Shown here piece after piece: positions 56,521 through 64,000 of a stretch of 64,000 bases of DNA. Each line of letters begins with the position of its first letter. Position 1 is the stretch's first letter. Below the pieces are notes generated by a model. That model saw nothing but the letters and a program-made list of their open reading frames with translations. It had not been told where the DNA came from and did no database searches. This DNA comes from Oscheius dolichura (Eukaryota > Nematoda > Chromadorea > Rhabditida > Rhabditidae). The position numbers were made by a program, and so were the translations under genes. The stretch spans positions 7,130,001 to 7,194,000 of the forward strand of contig OW051492.1 of NCBI GenBank assembly GCA_932521035.1, read 5' to 3'.

Positions 56521-56707
56521 TATTTCTGTAGTTAGCTGAAAACTGATGTAATTCTGTACATATAACAGGGAGAAGCAGACATTAGAAATTGATACAAAAA
56601 ACATTTTCAGAAATAGAAGAAAAAGACCAATTCATAGAGTATAGAAGGACGAAAAAACAGCGGAGGCAGAATACAGCCACTGATCTAAAATAACGAAAAC
56701 TCCATGG
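56521..56707. other. Upstream flank of CCCH gene
   Basis: AT- and purine-rich sequence before the start of the repeat nest; likely the promoter of the minus-strand CCCH gene. Nothing else seen. Confidence 0.35.
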
Positions 56708-56848
56708 TATAGTTCTTTTCCAAAAAATAGGAATACAATAATTTGCCTTCGAGACCTATTGGGATCGAAGAACAAAATCGCAAAATTTGCCTGATTTTCA
56801 TGAAAACTCTGATTACTGTATCCCTATTTTTTTTGGAAAAGAACTATA
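56708..56848. mobile_element. 141-bp foldback (MITE-like) element
   Basis: The left arm TATAGTTCTTTTCCAAAAAA and right arm TTTTTTGGAAAAGAACTATA form inverted repeats of about 35 bases, with matching inner sequence (AGGAATACA...TGTATCCCT). The centre has no coding potential. The element sits just upstream of the CCCH gene and at the edge of a larger repeat nest. Confidence 0.8.
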
Positions 56849-56849
56849 T

Positions 56850-56995
56850 GTCTGCTTGTCTGCCTATCTAAACTAACTTCTAAACTAACTAAAGCTCCGT
56901 GGTATCCGTCTGTCTGTCTGTCACCGCCCACGCCGGGCGCGCGCGCGTTCAAACTAGAGCGCGAGTTCGACCCCGGCGGTGACCAAAATTTTTTT
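56850..56995. repeat. GTCT repeats and long GC hairpin
   Basis: Tandem GTCT units (56908-56923) are followed by a near-perfect hairpin whose ends are GTCACCGCC and GGCGGTGAC, enclosing a GCGCGCGCG run and GAGTTCGACCCC. The latter resembles a tRNA T-loop, but no cloverleaf can be drawn. The minus-strand reading near 56890-56925 resembles the repeat at 21095-21140. Confidence 0.5.
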
Positions 56996-57007
56996 TATTT
57001 TTTTTTC

Positions 57008-57698
57008 TACAAGAGGGCTTCGCCGCGTCATAAACGCGGCCTCCAGCCTATCAGCTTTTCCGTCTCTCAATTTGGAATTTTCTTTTTTCGTTTGCTGATT
57101 CTACTTACACCGATTGCTTCATGTGCGAACTGTTGCTGTCAAAAATGTACAAAATTAAACTGATTTTGATCAATTTTTGCACCAAATAGAAAGAAAGTAA
57201 GCTTCTATTCAATTTCTTCACCAAGTTTCTCCAGAATCTGGCCTTCTAAGTAACTTTTCTATCTTACACATCAGACCTTGGCCTTCTTTTGTTCAAATAC
57301 ACCGATAAATGCTCGGCAAATCATTGAAAGACGCAAGAAAAACCTTGGAAAAAAGTTTGGAAATTGGTCTTATTCAAATATAGCTTTTCCTTACTTTTGC
57401 GATTTCGCCAACTGTCTTTGGTTTCGCATGTGTGAAAGACTGATTATGGTCTCTGATTTATTTTTCTTACGCCACTTTCACAGAATACAATGTGCCATTG
57501 TGATCAACTCGAAAGCAAAATGAGACTTTATGCAATCCCATCACTAAAAACTTTAGAATACAGACTTGTAACTAACTGGCTTTATTTACGGACTTATCTA
57601 ACGGAAATGATGAAAAATAACAATCATTTGATGGAGAGTAGGAAAAAAAATTGATAGGCTAGCACGCTGCGTTTCTGACGCGGCGAAGCCCCCTAGTT
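57008..57698. mobile_element. Non-autonomous element with terminal inverted repeats
   Basis: Left end CTACAAGAGGGCTTCGCCGC and right end, read on the opposite strand, share about 45 bases of imperfect inverted repeat (TGACGCGGCGAAGCCC core plus GATAGGCT). The 600-base interior is AT-rich; an 81-codon frame at 57278-57523 has no transposase features. This is therefore a non-coding relative of a TIR DNA transposon. Confidence 0.65.
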
Positions 57699-57703
57699 TG
57701 GAT

Positions 57704-57742
57704 TTGGTGAGTTTTTGGGTGCGGTGAGAGAGAACGTTGGCC
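57704..57742 (-). mobile_element. Solo end of the 10.3 kb MITE family
   Basis: GGTGAGTTTTTGGGTGCGGT and the following GAGAGAACGTTGGCC match the right terminus of the element at 10648-10687 with a few small differences. The rest of that element is not present here, so this is a truncated copy or a shared terminus of a related family. Confidence 0.7.
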
Positions 57743-57889
57743 TACTTTTTTATCATAAAATTTCATGGGCATTTTTGAATTTCTTCTCTTATCAACTTGG
57801 CTCGAAAATTTTGGCTTAAAAATAGTACCGACCCCGAAAATTGCCGCTGCCCTTATAAGAGTAAGCTTACTCATAGCGGATCGTTTTTT

Positions 57890-57970
57890 CGATTCGAGCC
57901 GCCAAGATTGGTTCGGATCGGATCGGTTTTCGAACACGGCCTTCCGGATCGGATCGGATCGTCGCGCCTC
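57890..57970. repeat. GGATC-type short tandem repeat
   Basis: Interrupted GGATC/GATCG units (for example GGATCGGATCGGTT and GGATCGGATCGGATCG) at 57915-57967. Confidence 0.6.
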
Positions 57971-58069
57971 CGCTGTGAGACCAGCCTTCTTCCGACTTGG
58001 TCTCGCAACGGAGATGCGCCGCGAAATTTGAACTCGTGACATATCCGTTGGAAACGGACTATAGTTACG

Positions 58070-58426
58070 TTTTCTTTGGTTACTATTTGTTTTAGGTTAT
58101 ATCTCGTCCTTTTGCATAGAACTGCACTGTTTCTTTAGTCATCGTGTTTATCTCGTATTTCTAAGTGACACATCAAAGACTTTTAGGACTTGTCGAGGTA
58201 ATTCTCAATATAACTGCATCATGGCAGATACAAAGCGGTCAAGCGCAAAACTGGCTTGCCAAGCAGGATTTGGACAAGATTGGAGCTGAAAATTTAAACC
58301 CTCTAACAGAAGAGGCTAGTTTTTATCTGCATTTTCTTTGTTTTCTTTGGTTACTATCGAGACCTTTGACTTTAGGTTATTTCTCGTCAAGCTACAATTA
58401 ATATTGAAACAATCGGACATGTAGCT
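58070..58426 (+). repeat. Duplicated 5' end of the eIF2-gamma gene
   Basis: From about 58228 to 58426 the sequence repeats 30258-30458, covering the rest of exon 1, the GC-AG intron and the start of exon 2. I see only two substitutions in about 200 bases. The leader from 58105 is also similar but more diverged, and a second small piece of the same intron end appears at 58071-58107. The copy breaks off exactly before the HGKST P-loop codons. The intron is retained, so this is a DNA-level duplication. The ATG at 58221 is out of frame with the copied exon because of a two-base net deletion. Confidence 0.9.
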
Positions 58427-60009
58427 GAAGTGACGGAACCTTCGGCTATAGAAGAATTAGGTTTGTATTATCTAATTTAAATATATCAAATTTAGCTTTT
58501 TTAAAACTATGCTTTATGTTTAATTTCCTACTCTTTGGAGCTCTATCTATTAGTTATTTTATTGACCGACGGTTTCTCTATTTTCTTCATATAATATATT
58601 CTGTACTATTTATGCATTTTCTTGGCATCGCGTTCGTGAGGTGAGACTTAAGAGTGGAGCCTGTTACATGTAATTTAGAACTAACAAAAATTTGTACTCA
58701 GGATATAGCTTCCAGCTATATTGGACCTGTGCAAAGGTGTCTTTCACATTATTTTGCCTGGCGATAATTATAAGCAACCATAAAATGAAGCAAGATGTCC
58801 TTGAAATTTTATCAGGATTCTCGTTATTGCCGGATCTTCTTTTAGGAGGGGATGCGCGTCGTTCTTGTAAGTCTTCTATGGAGTTGTTATCAAATGAAGT
58901 TTAGGTTTTTTCTGTCCAAGCCACTCTGGAAGTACCTCATTGCTTACAGAGGAGAATTTTAGACAGTGTACCCTTATTTCTGCTTTCTTTGGTATGGAAA
59001 ATGTATTTGACAATCTTGTTATTACACTGTGCAAATTTAGTCCTTCTACAAGGAAAGAAGGTATTTAATTTGTTTTTTTATTTTCAACTACCACTGAAGA
59101 ACAGAATAGTAATCGAGGTGAAACATTTTCAAATTCTGCTGAAACTACAGCATTCCTTTTTGGTGAAAATTATAAGGCTCAGGAGACACGTCGCGTTCTT
59201 TTTGAACTAGTTCATAAAAACGGCGATATTCATCGCGAGGTAAGTTTTTACTATCAACGTTTTATATAATTGAAATTGATCAGAATAATTTAGATACTTT
59301 TTCTTTTTGGGCAGAGAAGATACTAGAATCGGGCCCTATTACTTCTTCCACTGACGCCTCGACCTCAGCCCAGTCAATTCCTGAAATACCTCTGGTAGTT
59401 GTCCATGCATACGTCTGACAGTTATCTATAGACTGAAGCCGTCGTCCATTCGGGTGCGGCATCTCCCTCTTTTACACAAGAAGTTCAACAGTCTTTCGAA
59501 GAGCTGTCTAATCCGTCCGATACGCAATATCTTAACCAGGTTACATTCTATTCGTGCTGAAAAGGGATTTGAATATTTTCAGGGTCATTATGAGGTATCT
59601 GATCAACCAGAGTCCGTTCCACAATATCAAGCATCTACGATGGCTGAACTACTCTTGTCAAATTCCCCACCGTTCGACCATTGCATATGTCTCAATATAT
59701 TCACCAACAACAGCAAATGATGCCACAGGCTGATCTATCTAAAGTGTTTGCAGGAGGACCACAATTTAGTCCTTCTCAAGAACTTCTTCAATCGTCATAT
59801 GCCTATTCACAGGTTCGGTTAGCTTTACGAATGGTCTTTATGGAACTTTCTAGAATGTATTACCTAACCCGCCCTCTATAAGTCGGACACAACCATTTGC
59901 TCTCGCTCAATCATCGAGCAGCGCGTTCCAGCCAATTGTTCCAGAACAACCCACCGGGAATGATCAGTTATACGAGACCATAATGAATATAATGGGGTTT
60001 TTTTCATAA
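58221..60009 (+). CDS. Gln/Ser-rich protein gene with captured eIF2-gamma 5' end; start uncertain
   Basis: Downstream of the duplicated segment, in-phase exons continue from GHVA into EVTEPSAIEEL and then DIASSYIGPVQ, KQDVLEILSGFSLLPDLLLG, GENYKAQETRRVLFELVHKN, PITSSTDASTSAQSIPEIP and TQEVQQSFEELSNPSDTQYL. Later exons give MSQYIHQQQQMMPQADLSKV, FAGGPQFSPSQELLQ and a C-terminus ending YETIMNIMGFFS at 60009. The product is low-complexity, Gln/Ser/Pro-rich with a few helical blocks; I do not recognise the family. The frame of copied eIF2-gamma exon 2 matches that of the new exon, but no in-frame ATG was found in the copied part, so the real start may be in a later exon. AATAAA lies at 60096-60101. 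Confidence 0.5.
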
Positions 60010-60312
60010 CTGTTTTAGAAGTGTAAAAATGATAACCGTAGCTTGGGATTCTCGCACTTATGTATTAGTCGTTTAACTGTGATAATGTACACAATAATAA
60101 ATATTTATTTTCACGCCATGTGTAGTTGACCAAATTGAGTTGCTTTGGTGAAAGAAAAATAAGCAAATGAGCTACGTGAGGGATGACATGGTGAACGAGG
60201 GCGGCTCGATGCCCCACCGCCGGTGCCCTCGTCGGCTGGCACCATCCAGCCCATCTACGTGGCCGAGCCCCTGGAGGTGAGCAGGGAAGGCGGCCAGCCA
60301 CTAAAGCCAGCT
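60010..60312. other. 3' flank and GC-rich repeat-like segment
   Basis: A poly(A) signal for the preceding gene is at 60096. From 60180 the base composition switches to GC-rich. GAACGAGGGCGGCTCGATGCCCC (first 20 bases at 60194-60213) recurs with small changes at 60319-60341. A + strand frame through 60210-60280 reads PVPSSAGTIQPIYVAEPLE, protein-like but unplaced. Confidence 0.4.
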
Positions 60313-60722
60313 CTAGATGAACGAGGGTGGCTCGATGCCCCGATGAGAGGTTACTGTATTTAGAACTCGAAGAGGAGGAGAAGGTCCCACCTGGAAGTGA
60401 TGGTGGCCGCCGTGTGGTGGAGCATCGTGACCCCGGTGTTCAGTTGGAGTCGGACTTCGATGGGGGTGCTCGCCGTATGGGGGGTCAGCACCTGGGAGCG
60501 GGTGTCGCCGTCGCACCAGGCGGAGGATGCCCTTCTCGAAGACGCCCTCGTCGTGGATGGTGACCTGCCGGTTGATGAGTTGCCGCTGGGTGAACTCGTT
60601 GGCCGAGTGGTTGTTCACCCGCACGTGGACACCCCGGCCCTCGACCACCTGCACCCGGACCTTGTCCGGTCCGTCGTCCGGGTCTGAGAGCAGCACCATC
60701 TCCGAGGTCAGGACTCGTCTGA
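60313..60722 (-). pseudogene. CSPG/NG2-repeat fragment, 5'-truncated
   Basis: After a TTTTCAG acceptor at 60729-60723 the minus strand reads RVLTSEMVLLSDPDDGPDKV, then VNNHSANEFTQRQLINRQVT and HDEGVFEKGILRL. This is the DPDD...FTQ..I...V...HD pattern of CSPG4/FRAS/FREM repeats. The frame then shifts: either a 25-nt GTGCGA...CCCAG intron (60492-60516) or a frameshift leads to VLTPHTASTPIEVRLQLNTG and a stop near 60361. No other exon, signal peptide or upstream gene part lies between here and ECI2, so this is an isolated fragment. It could be a decayed copy of a gene elsewhere or the only exon seen of a split gene. Confidence 0.5.
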
Positions 60723-61022
60723 AAATGGCAGGGTCACTCTGTTAAAAGAAAGACAAACCAAAGAAGCGTCGCGGTAGCGCAGTCGAGATAAGAAAAGAAA
60801 GACAAACCAAAGAAGCTGCACAGCAATTACAGCTATATTACAATCCATAATTAAAAACGCATTGTTGCCGGTAACGGCATGCCCCATATATTCTGCCGTT
60901 TTGTTAACTCACGTTTTTTCTCGACTCATATTTCCATTGTGACGTTCTTCAGAAAAACGAGTACTTCTTACAATCTTTATCATGAATTTATATTTACACA
61001 ACGTCTAGAATACATGCACTTA
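60723..61022. repeat. Tandem 40-bp direct repeat and spacer
   Basis: AAAGAAAGACAAACCAAAGA is repeated at about 60746 and 60795, separated by GTCGCGGTAGCGCAGTCGAG. The latter looks like the first part of a tRNA (D-arm) but has no anticodon or T arm. The rest is AT-rich 3' flank of ECI2. Confidence 0.5.
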
Positions 61023-62525
61023 TTACTTCTTGGAACGAGTAAGGAATGAAGCGATTGCTTGAGCGCATTCTTTTGACTGCCAACGGCCGATGATTGTGCG
61101 GCATTCTTCCTGTAATTTGTATTCAAAAAAGGCTTTGTCAGATAAACTACCTCGTTGGTTTTAGTCAGAGCATCCTTATGGATGGAACGAAGGAGTTTCT
61201 TGTTAATCCGAAGGCTTTCAGGTGGAAGATTGGAATAGCTAGCCAGGATTTTTTCTGTATGTTTCGCTAGTTCATCGTGAGGAACAACCTACATTCCAAT
61301 TTTAAAAGTATCGCTATTATTGAACCTCAGATACAAGCCCATAACTGAGGGCGTTATCTGCTGTCAACTTTTTTCCGAAAAGTAAAACATTGTCAGCACG
61401 AAGTTGCCCCATTAGAAGAGGGAAGGTGTATGAAGAAGCTCCTTCAGGAGACTGGCCTAGTGTAGCAAAAGGTGTGTTAAAGGTAGCCTAAGTACTCAAT
61501 AATACACAAAATTATACTGCTAAACCTTATCCGTAGATAGCACATAGTTGAATAAAGGCAAAACAGTCACGGCGATACCAACAGCCGGTCCATTGATAAT
61601 TCCTATCAGGGGTTTTTCATGATCTATATAAGCCTGAAATACGAAATAACTTAGATAAAACAGTAGAAATAACTGACTTGAACATATTGCTGCAGAACAA
61701 CACCGGCTTCTTCTGCCATTTTTCGAATTTCTTCCTTGCTAGCGCTAGCAGCCTTTGCAAAGTTTGTAAGATCATTACCTGAGCAATAGTAGTTTCCGAC
61801 AGCTAAATTCAAATAATTATACCAAAGTAACTGTTACAATTTACCACTAATAACAGTAATAGAAGTCGACGTATCCTTATTCGAAGCTTCAAGAGCAGCA
61901 ATAATTCCTCTATACATATCCAGTGTCAGGGCATTAAATTTGGTAGGTCTATTTAGAGTAACTTGAAAAACTTTTCCCTCTCTAGAAACCTGTAATCTTT
62001 TAGTAGCCAAGCTGAGTTAAAATATTCTACTCACGTCCAGTCCATTAACTGCAGTTAAATCATCGATAGTAGCCGAAGGAGGGGCAGATACGTTGTCTTT
62101 AACCAGTGTGCCAACCAACTCAGCATATTTACGTTTGGCATCCTCCTTAAAACTAAAGTATACTAAAGCGACAAAAATACACACTTGGCTCGTCCCTTTA
62201 TGATTAGCCCAAGCGTCAAACTTGGCTCTGCCAACGAAATCCATCATTCCTGGTCGACTTCCTGTTACATCTCCTGCGCTAGCCTGCAAATGAGCGAAAA
62301 TAAAATGAATACATTATCTACCACCTGTTTGAAAAGTGCATATAACTGAAGTTTGACAGTGTTATCAGGCTCTTCTTTCAACGTCTTTAACTGAGCTTGA
62401 GCATTTGTAAAAACGTCACTTGCTGATGAAAATGATCTGATATAAAAGCTACAAAATACGGCTGAGTCATACCTAAGGTTTTTCAGAATTGTAGCCGTTG
62501 AAATTCGAGTAAATGAGGAGATCAT
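61023..62525 (-). CDS. ECI2: ECI2: acyl-CoA-binding domain plus enoyl-CoA delta isomerase
   Basis: Shifts cis/trans 3-enoyl-CoA to 2-trans-enoyl-CoA in unsaturated fatty-acid beta-oxidation. The start ATG at 62525 directly follows AACAG. The N-terminus [18 protein letters not shown] is a mitochondrial-type presequence. The ACBP domain follows ([36 protein letters not shown]). The crotonase domain has [25 protein letters not shown] (oxyanion hole), [20 protein letters not shown] and [20 protein letters not shown]-type elements with the catalytic Glu in SPEG. It ends FLTRSKK with no SKL peroxisomal signal, unlike mammalian ECI2. About nine introns of 40-60 nt. AT-rich. Confidence 0.92.
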
Positions 62526-62784
62526 CTGTTCTGAAAATATGAATATGACAGAGTCGAGAAAGACAATAATTATGAATGCGAGAACAGCACGGGCTGCAAA
62601 CTCTACGTCACGAACTTTGTACCTTGCACCGACACAATATGTGCAGTTCATATCAGCTAAAGATATAGCGAGAGTCAAGAATAACAATCGATCGATCCGT
62701 CATCGATAGGTCAGAAAATGAAGCAGAATGAATTCAACTTTGTGAACTTTATCCCGAGCATAGCGTATTTACTTCTACAAAACT
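62526..62784. other. Upstream flank of ECI2
   Basis: Divergent region between ECI2 (-) and an unassigned + strand gene. An ATG at 62718 after GGTCAG could start the latter but does not connect in frame. Confidence 0.35.
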
Positions 62785-63329
62785 GAAGCTTCAGGGGCCG
62801 AAATCGGATGTCACAGTTTTGAGAAAGAAATGCTTAAAGAATATCATGAAGTTCTCGAAAATGAAGAGTTGGACAAAAACAGTGCGTAAACAGCAAACGG
62901 CCGGGCTTTTTGTTCTTCAAATTACGGTATCCAACTTTGTCGACGTCTGGCAGCCTTATTTAGATATTTATTTTTGGTGTTCTTGGGCTCATTCGATACA
63001 GAAAAAAATACTGATCAGGAAGAAATTTTCTCACTAAAATCTGTTTAGAATTTGATATTGAAAAACTCAAAAAACTCAATTTCTTTTCAATGGTACATTT
63101 CCATCACCCCCAAAAATTACTTCCGGCTCTTTCGACCATGCTGGATCGAATGCAATTTACAGAAAAAAGTAAAAATGTGTCGTTTTGTCTCGCTGACTTC
63201 GACAAAGTTGTATTGGCCGAAGAGCAAAAATTGCACTGGTCCTGGCACGACCACTGTCGTGTTGACCTCTCTTCTTCCGCGGCGAGCTGTGCACTGTATT
63301 CAGCTGAATATCTTCGGGAAAAAGGCTGA
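62785..63329 (+). CDS. Unassigned protein gene, at least two exons
   Basis: A first coding piece reads EASGAEIGCHSFEKEMLKEY and HEVLENEELDKN (62785 to about 62881). It can be joined through GTGCGT...TTTAG to an exon from about 63049 reading FDIEKLKKLNFFSMVHFHHP, QKLLPALSTMLDRM, NVSFCLADFDKVVLAEEQKL and HWSWHDHC, ending at TGA 63327-63329. Composition and phase continuity look genuinely coding, but I do not recognise the family and the start codon is not placed. An intron of about 170 nt is long for this region, so a middle exon may be missing. Confidence 0.5.
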
Positions 63330-63576
63330 TTGTATAAATTTATTTGACTGTAAATCGAATAGAAATTTATTATCACATTTACTGTCGAATTTAATTGAAT
63401 ATGCGGAATAATTTCTCATTATGCAGGAACATTGGAAGGAAGAAAGGGGGACATATTGGTTTCTGACATTATATCTATCTACTCTCCTTTTGTAGTTCCT
63501 TGACCCGTTGTGTTGATTGTACTCGCAAATATTATGACTGTCTTCTCTAAGGGGAAATCTCTTCTTCTGTATATGG

Positions 63577-64000
63577 TTATCGGTGAATCTCATCAGGAAA
63601 AGAGCCTACAGGCGGCATTTCTTCGAGTATCTGCAATGGGTGGCTTAGTTCTCTCGGTTTTGGCTTTTCTCACCTCGATGAGATTGTCCATTCCGGTGAG
63701 ATATCCATCCTCGTGGTTGCCCACGATCCACGTCGAGCGATGGTTCATCTTCCTGTCCGTGACGTGGTGACTCTTGGCGAAGTCGATCATCCAGCAGCCG
63801 ACTTTCTCGCCGTCATGGACTATCAACAGACTGCTACCGACCACCTGGAATGTCTCCGTTGTTTCTGTCCCCAATAAATAGCCAACCTCGTGTTCATGGA
63901 AGAATTTGCTCTTCTCGATGGCCGTTCTCATATGCTTCAGTCGGGCGAGGAGCTGGCTCCTGACCCGGGCTCTGTCGTTTCCAAAGAAGTCTATCAACGA
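63577..64000 (-). CDS. Inositol-1,4,5-trisphosphate 3-kinase, 3' end (partial)
   Basis: IP3 3-kinase converts IP3 to IP4 and so damps IP3-driven calcium release. The visible C-terminal part reads LLARLKHMRTAIEKSKFFHE then, after a short intron, VVGSSLLIVHDGEKVGCWMI and the catalytic-core DFAKS (DFGK in most relatives, metal-binding Asp kept). Family-typical NHRSTWIVGNHEDGYLTGMD and NLIE follow. A final exon gives ILEEMPPVGSFPDEIHR. The remaining N-terminal catalytic and regulatory parts lie beyond the window end. GC-rich, as for the other presumed tissue-restricted genes. Stop at 63577-63579. Confidence 0.88.

Noticed and set aside
56923-56990. tRNA gene
   Set aside because: A T-loop-like string is present but D and anticodon arms cannot be formed; kept only as a hairpin.
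57278-57523. 81-codon frame inside the TIR element as a transposase remnant
   Set aside because: No DDE/D residues or helix-turn-helix features, AT-rich random composition.
60770-60800. tRNA gene at GTCGCGGTAGCGCAGTCGAG
   Set aside because: Only a D-arm-like string, followed by A-rich direct repeat; no anticodon loop, T arm or acceptor pairing.

Overview
This window is animal nuclear DNA, most likely from a nematode. Genes are split into many small exons by very short introns (most about 25-60 nt). Most start codons lie within about 45 bases of a T-rich CAG/TAG acceptor, as expected for spliced-leader trans-splicing, and the gene set includes a cuticlin-type ZP protein, a tau-tubulin-kinase-like (TTBK/CK1-like) kinase and a TIS11-like tandem CCCH protein. 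Compactness and intron size suggest a small-genome lineage, perhaps Trichocephalida/Dorylaimia; that placement is inference.

Layout: RPS17 (+, 0.4-1.2 kb); an unassigned 2 kb; eIF1 (-) with the GPI mannosyltransferase PIGB inside its second intron (3.2-5.5 kb); valyl-tRNA synthetase (-, 5.7-9.8 kb); foldback elements (9.4 and 10.3-10.7 kb); a + strand run of zinc-knuckle protein, WW-domain protein, MCM4 and MIX23 (10.8-21.7 kb), the last with an unrelated minus-strand membrane-protein gene in its first intron; a gene-poor GC-rich tract (21.7-25.6 kb); a small secreted peptide, a multi-pass membrane protein, a G-protein gamma subunit and an FKBP15 homologue (25.6-29.9 kb); eIF2-gamma (30.2-32.0 kb); a nicotinic-type receptor alpha subunit (33.7-36.3 kb); D-aspartate/D-amino-acid oxidase, UBE2W and MED7 (-, 36.4-41.2 kb), with a seipin gene inside MED7 intron 1; a SCAF4/8-type CID-RRM protein (+, 41.6-45.8 kb); MPPE1/PGAP5, mitochondrial ribosomal protein MRPS30 (mL65) and eIF3e (-, 46.0-51.5 kb); a ZP-domain protein and a TTBK-like kinase (+, 52.1-55.3 kb); a tandem CCCH protein (-); a repeat nest (56.7-58.0 kb); a Gln/Ser-rich gene whose 5' end is a recent copy of the eIF2-gamma 5' end (58.1-60.0 kb); a CSPG-repeat fragment (-); ECI2 (-); an unassigned + strand gene; and the 3' end of an inositol-trisphosphate 3-kinase (-) running off the window.

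Two compositional classes alternate. Housekeeping genes (translation, replication, Mediator, lipid droplet, mitochondrial) are AT-rich with tiny AT-rich introns. Genes expected to be tissue-restricted (receptor, ZP protein, secreted peptide, oxidase, G-gamma, kinase, CSPG repeat, IP3 3-kinase) lie in GC-rich, C/T-skewed islands. Three same-window cases of a gene nested in another gene's intron, closely spaced same-strand gene runs that could be operons, and the chimeric duplication of the eIF2-gamma 5' end are the main structural points. I found no bacterial-type system, CRISPR array, rRNA or convincing tRNA.
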